Assembly (NCBI RefSeq): GCF_019236475.1
Contig: NZ_JAFAIX010000012.1
Span: 1,054,001-1,118,000 of the forward strand
Direction: 5' to 3'
Length of the DNA stretch: 64,000 nucleotides
Source: Chitinophaga sp.
GTDB lineage: Bacteria; Bacteroidota; Bacteroidia; Chitinophagales; Chitinophagaceae
Position 1 is the first letter of the stretch; the number at the start of each line of letters is the position of its first letter. The notes beneath the pieces were generated by a model, which was not told the DNA's origin, searched no databases, and was given only the letters and a program-made list of their open reading frames with translations. A program made the position numbers and the translations under genes. Positions 45,415-53,618 of the stretch are shown here, piece after piece.

Positions 45415-46312
45415 TAAAAGAGGAAATATTGAGATAGTGTCCTTACCGGATTATGAACATAGTAACCCTACTTTCATCGTATCTGGTTTGTGCGAATTGG
45501 GAGAGAGTTTTTTCCAACAAATAGGTGTGCCTCACCGGCATGATTTCTATACCATTTACTGGATTAAAACCGGAAAACTCACCCAAACGATCGACTCCGT
45601 TGTCCATGAAGTAAAGGATAATACCCTCTTTTTCCTCGCGCCTGGACAAGTGCATAATATCCAGTCCAGCCAGAAGATTGAAGGCTATATGATCGCTTTC
45701 CAGGATTCATTCATGTGCCTGCGTGATCAACAGCAGACTTCCAGCATTAAATCCAGCCTCTTTTTTAATAATCAGTTCAGTTCTATTATAACTATCAACA
45801 ATGAGGAATCCGTCGATTTTGAGGCGGTTATCCACTTAATGATGAAGGAATTGAGCCTGAAGGAACCTGACTATGATACCGCCCTCCATGGATTGCTGCG
45901 TTACTTCCTTGTATTAGCATCCAGGGTGAAAGGGGAAAGTGTGGTGGCTACCACCGATCAGCTTGCTGCACATAATAGCTCTATCTTCCTGAATTTCAAG
46001 AACTTAATTGAAGATAAGTACACGGAATTAAAGAATGTGTCAGATTATGCTAATCTGCTATATATTAAACCAGTGTTACTGAATGAAATAAGTAAGCAAT
46101 TGTCTGGTATTACCGCTGGTGAACACATCCGCAACCGGGTTATCTTGGAAGCGCAGCGATACTTACATTTTACCGACCTCACCGCCAAGGAAATCGCCTA
46201 CAAGCTAGGGTTTGAGGACCCTCATTACTTCAGTCGTTTCTTTAAAAAATATACCAATCAGAGCCCTTCTGAGTTCAAAGAAGCCTCCAAAGCGGTAAAT
46301 ACCCAGCCATAA
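45407..46312 (+). CDS. AraC-family transcriptional regulator
   Basis: A 301-residue regulator: an N-terminal cupin-like sensor domain (~20-110, VPHRHDFYTIYWIKTGKL, then FFLAPGQVHNI) and the C-terminal AraC double helix-turn-helix (~200-295, ...LTAKEIAYKLGFEDPHYFSRFFKKYTNQSPSEF). The His-containing cupin pocket suggests a small-molecule effector. The start ATG 45407 overlaps the scpA end. It lies immediately before a run of redox-stress genes (pirin, YceI, nitroreductase, OsmC, pirin) and is the plausible regulator of them, as in similar Bacteroidota arrangements (inference). Confidence 0.88.
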   Translation: MADKRGNIEIVSLPDYEHSNPTFIVSGLCELGESFFQQIGVPHRHDFYTIYWIKTGKLTQTIDSVVHEVKDNTLFFLAPGQVHNIQSSQKIEGYMIAFQDSFMCLRDQQQTSSIKSSLFFNNQFSSIITINNEESVDFEAVIHLMMKELSLKEPDYDTALHGLLRYFLVLASRVKGESVVATTDQLAAHNSSIFLNFKNLIEDKYTELKNVSDYANLLYIKPVLLNEISKQLSGITAGEHIRNRVILEAQRYLHFTDLTAKEIAYKLGFEDPHYFSRFFKKYTNQSPSEFKEASKAVNTQP

Positions 46313-46380
46313 ATCCCTTTTTAGAAAAAAAGTCCATTACTCGGTGAGTTTTATCCATTTTACAAGGATGTTGTAACATG

Positions 46381-46407
46381 TACTTTTGTGTTGTCTTAAT
46401 CAGGAGG
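46381..46407 (+). promoter_or_regulatory. -7-like element and Shine-Dalgarno of pirin gene 1
   Basis: TACTTTTG at 46381-46388 fits TAnnTTTG. AGGAGG at 46402-46407, five bases before ATG 46413, is unusual in this group, where most genes here lack an SD. Confidence 0.45.
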
Positions 46408-46412
46408 CAATT

Positions 46413-47285
46413 ATGAAAACAATAAAACATGTAACCGACATATATAAAGCACCTGCCCCTCACATGGTAGGAGATGGCTTCAGAGTGCATAGTGTACTGC
46501 CTGGCGGTACACGCAATGAAAATAACCGGGTAAGCCCTTTTATCTTATTGGATTACGGCGCACCTGCTTATTTCCCGCCTACCAACCGTCCTCGTGGTGT
46601 AGATCAACACCCTCACAAAGGATTTGAAACCGTAACAGTGGTATACCAGGGCGAACTGGAACACCGCGACTCAACCGGCAGCTATGGTAAACTGGCTCCT
46701 GGCGATGTGCAGTGGATGACTGCTGCAAATGGTATCGTTCATGAAGAGAAGCACGAAACTGAATTCAGCAAACGAGGTGGTAAAGTAGAAATGGCCCAGT
46801 TGTGGGTAAATCTGCCGAAGGCATATAAAAGCGACAAACCTCATTATCAGAACCTGACTAAAGCAGAAATTCCTGTAGTAGCCATTTCTGAAAAGAGCTA
46901 CCTGCGTGTGATTGCCGGGGAATACAATGGTACTAAAGGCGCTGCCAGTACTTATTCTCCAGTGAACCTACTCGATGTGCAGTTGAAAAAAGGCGACAGT
47001 GTAACCATGTCTTACCCTGAAAACTTTAATACCATGGTGGTACTAATGCAAGGTAAAGCCGACTTCGACGGGACACTTGCCAATGCAGTGGAAACGGTAT
47101 TCTTCGATAAGAAAGGAACTGAAATCACGATCACAGCACAGGAAGATAGCTCATTACTCTTACTGAGCGGCGAACCAATAGATGAACCGATTTTCGCTTA
47201 CGGTCCTTTTGTGATGAACAACGAAGAAGAAATCGTAGAAGCGATTAACGATTACAATGCCGGCAAGATGGGCTTTTTGAACTAA
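46413..47285 (+). CDS. Pirin-family protein 1
   Basis: A 290-residue bicupin. Metal ligands match pirin: H66, H68 (in VDQHPHKG), H110 and E112 (in NGIVHEEKH), followed by the second cupin (~170-270). Known pirins include quercetin-degrading dioxygenases and redox-sensitive regulators; which one this is cannot be said. ATG 46413 preceded by AGGAGG is taken rather than the upstream in-frame Met at 46386. It lies downstream of the AraC gene. Confidence 0.88.
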   Translation: MKTIKHVTDIYKAPAPHMVGDGFRVHSVLPGGTRNENNRVSPFILLDYGAPAYFPPTNRPRGVDQHPHKGFETVTVVYQGELEHRDSTGSYGKLAPGDVQWMTAANGIVHEEKHETEFSKRGGKVEMAQLWVNLPKAYKSDKPHYQNLTKAEIPVVAISEKSYLRVIAGEYNGTKGAASTYSPVNLLDVQLKKGDSVTMSYPENFNTMVVLMQGKADFDGTLANAVETVFFDKKGTEITITAQEDSSLLLLSGEPIDEPIFAYGPFVMNNEEEIVEAINDYNAGKMGFLN

Positions 47286-47344
47286 GTATTATTACATCTA
47301 CATACATAAACAATTTTATTCTTAACACTTTTAATTCAAATTAT

Positions 47345-47872
47345 ATGACTACCTGGAAAATTGATCCTACTCACAGTGATGTTCAATTTAAAGTAAAACA
47401 CCTGATGATCACTACCGTTACCGGCCAATTCGGTACGTTCGATGCTACTATGCAAACAACTGGTAATGATTTCTCCAATGCTAATATAACTTTCGAGGCA
47501 GATATCAACAGTATCAGCACACAGAATGAACAACGCGACCAGCACTTATTACAGTCCGATTTCTTCGAAGCTGCGAAATATCCTAAAATGACTTTCGTAT
47601 CCAAAGAAGTGAAAAAAGTGGATGATGAAAATTACAAACTGATTGGTGATCTGACTATCCGCGATAATACTCGCCCAGTAGAATTGAAAGTGGAATTCGG
47701 TGGTGAAGTTGTGGATCCATGGGGCCAAACCAAAGCTGGTTTTGAGCTGAGCGGTAAAATCAATCGTAAAGATTTTGGTCTTACTTTCCATGCAGTAACC
47801 GAAGCAGGTAGTATTATGCTGAGCGACGAGGTAAAACTCCTGGCTAGCATTCAAATGGTAAAACAACAGTAA
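47345..47872 (+). CDS. YceI-family lipid-binding-like protein
   Basis: A 175-residue protein with the YceI fold: opening TWKIDPTHSDVQFKVKHLMIT, then GTFDATMQT and the motif DQHLLQSDFFEAAKYPKMTFVS, ending VKLLASIQMVKQ. No signal peptide, so it is probably cytoplasmic (in contrast to periplasmic YceI). Related proteins bind isoprenoids or quinones in a beta-barrel. It sits in the pirin/nitroreductase/OsmC cluster, 59 bases after pirin 1. Confidence 0.9.
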   Translation: MTTWKIDPTHSDVQFKVKHLMITTVTGQFGTFDATMQTTGNDFSNANITFEADINSISTQNEQRDQHLLQSDFFEAAKYPKMTFVSKEVKKVDDENYKLIGDLTIRDNTRPVELKVEFGGEVVDPWGQTKAGFELSGKINRKDFGLTFHAVTEAGSIMLSDEVKLLASIQMVKQQ

Positions 47873-47880
47873 TCATATCC

Positions 47881-47916
47881 CAATAACAGCTGTATCGGAA
47901 GATGTGGCTGTTATTG
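47881..47916. other. Perfect hairpin after YceI gene
   Basis: CAATAACAGC/GCTGTTATTG, ten pairs with a 16-base loop, no T-run. Possibly an mRNA 3' end stabiliser rather than a terminator. Confidence 0.45.
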
Positions 47917-47944
47917 TCGATTTATAAGATAAAGAAATTTAGAG

Positions 47945-48574
47945 ATGAATATCGTAGAGAAATTGCAATGGCGTTATGCTGTTAAGAAATTTGACCCGAG
48001 CAAAAAACTGAGCAAAGAGCAGTTAAATAATTTGATTGCAGCCACTCGTTTGTCTGCTTCCGCTTATGGCTTGCAGCCATATAAAATGCTGGTAATAGAA
48101 AATCCTGCTGTGCGTGAAAAACTGAGAGCAGCTTCCTATAACCAGCCACAGATCACCGATGCATCCCAATTGATTGTGTTTGCGAGAGTAGCTGACTTGG
48201 CAGAATCACACGTGGATGATTATACGAAGAACATTGCCGAAACACGCAATATAGATCATGCCATGCTGTCTGACTTTTCTAATATGATGAAAGGTACAGT
48301 ACGTAGCTTGGATGCCGCCGGTGCTGCTGCTTGGACTTCCAAACAGGCATATATTGCCTTGGGTACCTTGCTGACAGCCGCCGCCGATTTAGGTATTGAT
48401 GCTGCTCCAATGGAAGGTTTTGTTCCTGCGCAATACGATGAAATTTTAGGACTGAAAGAGAAAGGTTTATCTGCTGTGGTAATTGCAGCAGTAGGATTTA
48501 GATCAACAGAAGATGCGATGCAGCATGCTAAGAAAGTACGTAAGCCATTGGAAGAATTCGTAGAAGTAATTTAA
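47945..48574 (+). CDS. Nitroreductase-family NAD(P)H-dependent flavoprotein
   Basis: A 209-residue FMN-dependent nitroreductase (NfnB-like): opening EKLQWRYAVKKFDPSKKLSKEQL, then LSASAYGLQPYKMLVIENP (FMN-binding first segment), and near the end the DLGIDAAPMEGFVPAQYDEIL pattern of dihydropteridine reductase/oxygen-insensitive nitroreductases. It reduces quinones or nitro compounds using NAD(P)H. It is part of the electrophile-response cluster; the next gene is OsmC. Confidence 0.9.
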   Translation: MNIVEKLQWRYAVKKFDPSKKLSKEQLNNLIAATRLSASAYGLQPYKMLVIENPAVREKLRAASYNQPQITDASQLIVFARVADLAESHVDDYTKNIAETRNIDHAMLSDFSNMMKGTVRSLDAAGAAAWTSKQAYIALGTLLTAAADLGIDAAPMEGFVPAQYDEILGLKEKGLSAVVIAAVGFRSTEDAMQHAKKVRKPLEEFVEVI

Positions 48575-48599
48575 GGATCAATTGACAGGTAATAGGAAT

Positions 48600-48635
48600 G
48601 GCCTCTTTGCGGATATCTGCGGAGAGGCCTTTCTA
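48600..48635 (+). terminator. Terminator after nitroreductase gene
   Basis: GGCCTCT/AGAGGCC stem plus inner pairs GC/GC, followed by TTTC. Confidence 0.55.
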
Positions 48636-48717
48636 TGTACACGATGAATTCCGGAATTAATTTGTAATTTGGCGTCCTACACTGCTTTTTTCACCGCAAA
48701 AAGTAAAATATTAAAAC

Positions 48718-49128
48718 ATGAAAAGATTTGCATCTGCCAATTGGCAAGGAACTGGTAAGGAAGGTAAAGGTTCGCTGACTTCCCAAGCTGGTGCCCTGAA
48801 TAACACACCATATTCTTTCAGCAGCCGTTTTGAAGATGGCGCTGGAACAAACCCTGAAGAGCTGGTTGCTGCTGCGCATGCTGGCTGTTTCACTATGAAG
48901 CTGAGCTTCATCATTTCCGGTGCAGGTCTGACTCCTGGTAACATCGATACCAAATGCACTATTACTTTCGAGAACGGCGCTATCGTAGAAAGCCACCTGG
49001 AAGTAAAAGCGAGCGTTCCTGGTCTGGATGCAGCTAAGTTTGCTGAATTTGCAAAAGATGCAGAAGCAAACTGCCCTATTTCCAAACTGCTGAATACAAA
49101 AATTACCATGGATGCTACCCTGGTATAA
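48718..49128 (+). CDS. OsmC-family peroxiredoxin
   Basis: A 136-residue OsmC/Ohr protein. The catalytic cysteines are C57 (in AAAHAGCF) and C119 (in EANCPIS), both at the expected spacing, and the N-terminal strand contains the family glycine-rich SANWQGTGKEGKGSL. It detoxifies organic hydroperoxides in the cytoplasm using lipoyl or thioredoxin reductants. It is the fourth stress gene in the cluster. A good terminator follows at 49151. Confidence 0.92.
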   Translation: MKRFASANWQGTGKEGKGSLTSQAGALNNTPYSFSSRFEDGAGTNPEELVAAAHAGCFTMKLSFIISGAGLTPGNIDTKCTITFENGAIVESHLEVKASVPGLDAAKFAEFAKDAEANCPISKLLNTKITMDATLV

Positions 49129-49150
49129 TCAATAACTGTATTTATCTTTC

Positions 49151-49182
49151 AAAAGGGCTGCCACTGGCGGCCCTTTTGTATT
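49151..49182 (+). terminator. Terminator after osmC-like gene
   Basis: Twelve-pair stem (AAAAGGGCTGCC with GGCGGCCCTTTT, one G-U), then GTATTTTT. Confidence 0.85.
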
Positions 49183-49264
49183 TTTGTCCATGCTTTTCTA
49201 TGGAACGTCCATTCTCTACCCATTGCAGATGTGCGATATTTGTATTGTTTAAAAAGGAGTAATT

Positions 49265-49978
49265 ATGAAACAAATAATACATCGTGCAGCAGACAGGGGA
49301 TTCGCAGATCATGGCTGGCTGAAATCACATCATACCTTTAGCTTCGCTAATTACTATAATCCTGAAATGATTCATTTCGGTGCACTTCGCGTACTCAACG
49401 ACGATTGGGTAAAAGGTGGTATGGGCTTCGGTTCTCACCCGCACGATAACATGGAAATTGTGTCTATTGTATTGAATGGCGCGCTTGCACATAAAGATAA
49501 TACCGGCAGAGATAAAGTGATCCAAACAAACGAAATTCAGATTATGAGTGCCGGTACAGGTATGGTTCACTCTGAATTCAATGCCAGTAAAACAGAAGAT
49601 GTAAACTTTCTCCAGATCTGGGTTTTCCCGAAACACAGAAATGTACATCCTCGTTATGATCAACTGGCTTTCGATCCACAAGATCGACATAATAAAATGC
49701 AGGTCGTAATTTCTCCGGAACAAAAAGAAGGTCAACTCTGGTTACACCAGGATGCTTGGTTTTCTCTGGGGAATTTTGATGCAGGGCAACAGTTTACGAT
49801 TGCTCCCAAACAGGCTGGTATAGGCAGTTATCTCTTCCTAATCAGTGGTGAAGCAAAAGTAGGAGATGATATATTGCAAGCAAAAGATGCAATTGGTATT
49901 TCGGATTACCAACAATTGGAGATTGAAGTAAACAAATCGGCAGAGTTTTTGTTAATAGATGTTCCGATGTTGCAATAA
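49265..49978 (+). CDS. Pirin-family protein 2
   Basis: A 237-residue pirin. Metal ligands H58, H60 (in GSHPHDN), H102 and E104 (in GMVHSEFN). Shorter than pirin 1 (237 vs 290), with YhhW-like character; YhhW of E. coli is a quercetinase. It has an SD-like GGAG seven bases before the ATG, like pirin 1. It closes the stress cluster. The two pirins share protein fold but differ clearly in sequence. Confidence 0.9.
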   Translation: MKQIIHRAADRGFADHGWLKSHHTFSFANYYNPEMIHFGALRVLNDDWVKGGMGFGSHPHDNMEIVSIVLNGALAHKDNTGRDKVIQTNEIQIMSAGTGMVHSEFNASKTEDVNFLQIWVFPKHRNVHPRYDQLAFDPQDRHNKMQVVISPEQKEGQLWLHQDAWFSLGNFDAGQQFTIAPKQAGIGSYLFLISGEAKVGDDILQAKDAIGISDYQQLEIEVNKSAEFLLIDVPMLQ

Positions 49979-50005
49979 TTCGAACTATATACTAACCCAT
50001 TATTC

Positions 50006-50041
50006 GAGGGCGATAGGTAGCAATCCTGTCGCCCTTTTTTT
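50006..50041 (+). terminator. Terminator after pirin gene 2
   Basis: GGGCGATAGG with CCTGTCGCCC (one mismatch), seven-base loop, then a nine-T run. Confidence 0.85.
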
Positions 50042-50102
50042 ATTGTAACTGCATTTTATTTTCCGGTAAAAAATTGTAACCTTAGCTCAAAGATCCTTAC
50101 TA

Positions 50103-51050
50103 ATGAAACGTCTTTCCCTGTTTGTCGTCTTCTGCTTCCTATTAACAGTTTTATGTAAAGCTGGCGAAAAGCATCCCCGCGTGGCTTCTTGCGATAAATG
50201 TATCGTTATTGCAGAGCAATCAGAAAATAGAATAGTCATTGTAGATATCCAATCTGGGAAAATGATTTGGGAGTGGAGACCCGATCGCTCCAACGTGCAG
50301 CCGGATCACGTAAAATGGTTCAGTAATCCCAGCGAGGCCAAGGTGGTATATAACCGCCATTATGTACTGATGACGGCATCGGGAGGAGGTGTTGCACTGA
50401 TTCGGATTGCAGACAAAAAAGTAGTCTTTTATGCTTATGCCGGAGGGAATACGCATTCCGCAGAACTCCTACCCGATGGCAATATCGTTAGTGCTTCCAG
50501 TACCGGCAATTTCCTGACGGTATTTAAAACAGATACAGATCATTTCCCGGATGGCGTGTATGCGAAAAAGATACCTATTGAGTTTGGTCATAACGTGGTT
50601 TGGGATGGATGGAGAAACAAACTGTGGTCCGTGGGAATGTCGTCTATCCGTTCATTTCGTTATAATCATAATTGCGCTGCACCTGATTTAGTGTCAGATA
50701 CAACGATTGCTATGCCAGGCACAGAAGGACACGATCTTTTTCCTGTATACGGTCAACAACGACTGTGGCTTACCAATGCCAGCAATGTGTATTACTTTGA
50801 TGTGATCCTCCAGAAATTGACGCCGGCCGACCGCGTATTACAAGATAATATCAAGAGCGTATCTTCTGGCCCTGCTGGCTTCCCTACTATTGTGATCAGG
50901 CCTAAAGAATCCTGGTGGACAGACGAAGTACTGGATGCTGGCGCCAATATTATTTTCCAGCATAAAGGATGGAAAATTTATAAAGCAAGATGGGTCTTAC
51001 CTGATACTTTCAGCAATCCGGAAGGATTTGATTTTCATATCTGCAAATAA
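50103..51050 (+). CDS. DUF6528-like secreted protein
   Basis: A 315-residue exported protein. The signal peptide is MKRLSLFVVFCFLLTVLCKAG. Mature sequence begins ASCDKCIVIAEQSENRIVIVD and contains MIWEWRPDRSN, GGNTHSAELLPDGNIVSASS: the propeller-like repeats of the DUF6528 group. The function is unknown. Conserved Cys pair near the N-terminus (SCDKC) could form a disulphide. Stands alone after the pirin cluster. Confidence 0.7.
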   Translation: MKRLSLFVVFCFLLTVLCKAGEKHPRVASCDKCIVIAEQSENRIVIVDIQSGKMIWEWRPDRSNVQPDHVKWFSNPSEAKVVYNRHYVLMTASGGGVALIRIADKKVVFYAYAGGNTHSAELLPDGNIVSASSTGNFLTVFKTDTDHFPDGVYAKKIPIEFGHNVVWDGWRNKLWSVGMSSIRSFRYNHNCAAPDLVSDTTIAMPGTEGHDLFPVYGQQRLWLTNASNVYYFDVILQKLTPADRVLQDNIKSVSSGPAGFPTIVIRPKESWWTDEVLDAGANIIFQHKGWKIYKARWVLPDTFSNPEGFDFHICK

Positions 51051-51100
51051 TTATACTGTATGCTGGTTTCCCTGATTTTGGCTAACTTCATATCGGACTA

Positions 51101-51835
51101 ATGATGGAACCTATGCTGTTGGCTACAGATCTTGATGGAACCTTTCTAGGAGGAACAGACGAAGACAGAACAACTTTATATCAGCTTATTAAAGAATCGC
51201 CTGACTTACGCTTGGTATTTGTAACAGGAAGGGGTATACGAAGTGTTTTGAATTTATTGGAAGACACGGACCTTCCGAGGCCTGAGTATATCATCTGTGA
51301 TGTGGGTGCTACCGTTACGCATTTCCCGACAATGATGCCTGTAGAGCCCATACAATCGGGTATAGCGGCCAAGTGGCCGGGCGATCAAGTACGTGAAAGG
51401 CTGAAAACCGTGGCAGGTCTGTTACATCAGGAAGCGCAACAGCAATACCGCTGCTCTTACTATTACGATGCACAAACAGATATTACTTCCGCGCAAACAG
51501 TAGCCACTGCTTTCTCTTGTGATCTATTGTTATCTGCCGGCAAATACTTGGATGTATTACCAGGAGGCGTAAACAAAGGATATACGCTCTTGAAATTGTT
51601 GGAAGTATTGGGAACAGCGCAGGATCAGGTTTTGGTAGCAGGAGATTCTATGAATGATCTGGCTATGTATGAAACAGGTTTGCGAGGCGTAGTAGTAGGT
51701 GGTGCAGAGGATGAATTGCTGACGCAGACAGCCAGTATGCAGCACGTCTGGCATGCCCACAGAATTGGGGCAGGCGGCATACTTGAAGCGATGGAAAAAC
51801 ATCATTCTTTTACCACACTGATTGATAATGTGTGA
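51101..51835 (+). CDS. HAD-superfamily phosphatase (sucrose-phosphatase-like)
   Basis: A 244-residue HAD hydrolase with an intact catalytic site: motif I TDLDGTF (D10 nucleophile, D12), motif II VTGRG, motif IV GDSMND (181-186). N-terminal strings (LLATDLDGTFLG, LVFVTGRGIRSV, PEYIICDVGA) match the S6PP/sucrose-phosphate phosphatase and Cof-type cap-II group. Likely dephosphorylates a sugar phosphate; the substrate is uncertain. ATG 51101 is used; 51104 is an equally possible start. It is isolated, with no sucrose synthase in the window. Confidence 0.82.
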   Translation: MMEPMLLATDLDGTFLGGTDEDRTTLYQLIKESPDLRLVFVTGRGIRSVLNLLEDTDLPRPEYIICDVGATVTHFPTMMPVEPIQSGIAAKWPGDQVRERLKTVAGLLHQEAQQQYRCSYYYDAQTDITSAQTVATAFSCDLLLSAGKYLDVLPGGVNKGYTLLKLLEVLGTAQDQVLVAGDSMNDLAMYETGLRGVVVGGAEDELLTQTASMQHVWHAHRIGAGGILEAMEKHHSFTTLIDNV

Positions 51836-52000
51836 TTAAGATAGTGTAATTTGAAATTATCCATTGCTACGGATAAAGTCCGTACCTTAGAAGAACGTTA
51901 CGTGAAAATATAACAATAGTCTGGTGTAATCTGTTAATTGGATATTGACGATAGCTTAGTTAATGATGCTTATTTTAATCATCATTTAAATTAATACACC

Positions 52001-52378
52001 ATGGATACCAGCACACAACCCACAGATCTGCATGAGCAGATTAATTCCTGGAAGGAAGAAGTTAGAGAAGTAAAAGAAGAAGTAGGATTGATGCGGGAGA
52101 GGCTCGAACAGATCGCTCTGAGTAAAGCACCCAAAGAGGTGATGAGTAGAGTGGAGCACTTTGAGAACCGCATCCTACGGCAGCGAGAGGTCGCAGATGA
52201 AATGTTCCACGACATCAAGCAATGTGCAAAAAAACTAGCGGACTCCCCGTCCATAGTGAACCACGATGACCGTCCTGTAGAAGATTACGACACGATACAA
52301 GGGCGTATGGAAACTTTCCAAAAACTATATACGGAATTAAAAAGTGAATTCAATCAGTTCATGTCTGCTCATGGCTAG
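52001..52378 (+). CDS. Coiled-coil protein of unknown function
   Basis: A 125-residue charged, helical protein without transmembrane segments. Heptad-rich stretch ~10-50 (EQINSWKEEVREVKEEVGLMRERLEQ) and a second one to ~75 suggest a coiled coil; no domain is recognised. Its last 20 bases overlap the end of the convergent PAS-domain gene. It could be a small structural or adaptor protein. Confidence 0.6.
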   Translation: MDTSTQPTDLHEQINSWKEEVREVKEEVGLMRERLEQIALSKAPKEVMSRVEHFENRILRQREVADEMFHDIKQCAKKLADSPSIVNHDDRPVEDYDTIQGRMETFQKLYTELKSEFNQFMSAHG

Positions 52379-53546
52379 CGCCTCCATTGATAGCACGGGC
52401 CTTTGATTCGATTTTATGAATGATTTCATCCAGTTGCAATGTGGATTGGCGTAACCAGTCCATCAACTGAGCATTGAAGCGCATGTCTTTATTCTCCAGA
52501 TCAAACAATTCTGCGATGCTGAGAATTGAGACAACGGGTCTACGTATTTCATGGGAGTTGATCCAGGATATTTCTTTTAACGTCCGGTTTTGTTCTTCCA
52601 GTCGTTTAGCCTGGCGGACATGTTGATCTATGTCTTGCATCATACCAATCATGCGAACGGCATCGCCACTTTCGTAGGTAATATTGGCTCTATCGGTAAC
52701 ATATTTGTAATTACCATCTGCACATCTAAATCTATATTCGGCAGACCAGTAATGACGATGAGCGAAAGTGGCGTTATCCAGCGAAGCGATTACTGAATGA
52801 CGGTCTTCCGGATGAATATTATTTTTCCACCATTGCAAAACCTCTGTGAATTTATCATTTTTGTAATGGAAGATGCTGGATAGTCCGTGATTCCATACCA
52901 CTGCGCCTGTGAGCAGATTTCGATCATATACGGCATCATTGGTAGCTTGTGCCAGCAGTTCATACCTTACTCCTTCTTCGCTTGCTTTCCTGGCGGCTTT
53001 TATTTGGTTATCCACATCTTTCGCCATAATAAACCTGGCTTCTTTACCGCGATAGATAACAGAGTGACCGTATATTTCAACAAAGAAATTGACCCCGTTT
53101 TTCTTCCTGTGTTTCCAGATACCACGATATTCCACACCATTACAACGTTCGCGCACATTATTCATCAGGTAAGGAATTTCTTCCTTTTTTCGGATATCCT
53201 TTAACGTTAGTTGTAAAAACTCCTTGCGGGTGAAGCCGTATTGTGCGACGGCAGCGTTATTAACGGAGAGAAAACGGAGCGTACTCTTTTCATAGATCCA
53301 CATGGGAATCGGATGATCGTAGAAGAGGCGTTCATACTGAATAGATCTGCGAGTTCTTCTGACAGCTAGAATAATGACTATAATGATGGCTGCTATTAAC
53401 AACAATTCGTTACAAAACAGCAGGTATTGAACATCTGCTGTAAGAAATTGAATGCCTGTATTGGGTGCAAGAAGGAAGTATCCGTTTATGCTTGCCACAA
53501 TGGTCAACAGGCATAGTACAACGATTTTCAGAGGAACCTTTCGCAT
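52359..53546 (-). CDS. PAS-PAS-DHp sensor protein lacking an ATPase domain
   Basis: A 395-residue membrane-anchored signalling protein. Two N-terminal transmembrane helices (~5-25 and ~43-62) are followed by two PAS domains (~70-180 and ~190-310) and a histidine-kinase-like dimerisation segment, SHEIRRPVVSILSIAELF (H332), ending at residue 395. The HATPase domain normally following is absent, so it cannot autophosphorylate alone. It may form heterodimers or act as phosphotransfer/sensory partner. Its 3' end overlaps the coiled-coil gene by 20 bases. Confidence 0.8.
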   Translation of the reverse strand: MRKVPLKIVVLCLLTIVASINGYFLLAPNTGIQFLTADVQYLLFCNELLLIAAIIIVIILAVRRTRRSIQYERLFYDHPIPMWIYEKSTLRFLSVNNAAVAQYGFTRKEFLQLTLKDIRKKEEIPYLMNNVRERCNGVEYRGIWKHRKKNGVNFFVEIYGHSVIYRGKEARFIMAKDVDNQIKAARKASEEGVRYELLAQATNDAVYDRNLLTGAVVWNHGLSSIFHYKNDKFTEVLQWWKNNIHPEDRHSVIASLDNATFAHRHYWSAEYRFRCADGNYKYVTDRANITYESGDAVRMIGMMQDIDQHVRQAKRLEEQNRTLKEISWINSHEIRRPVVSILSIAELFDLENKDMRFNAQLMDWLRQSTLQLDEIIHKIESKARAINGGASHEQT

Positions 53547-53618
53547 TCCTGAAGTTCCTCAATTTTTTGCAATTATGGATGGGCTGATAAAAAATTAATA
53601 TCAGGCTGGTCCTCGTGA

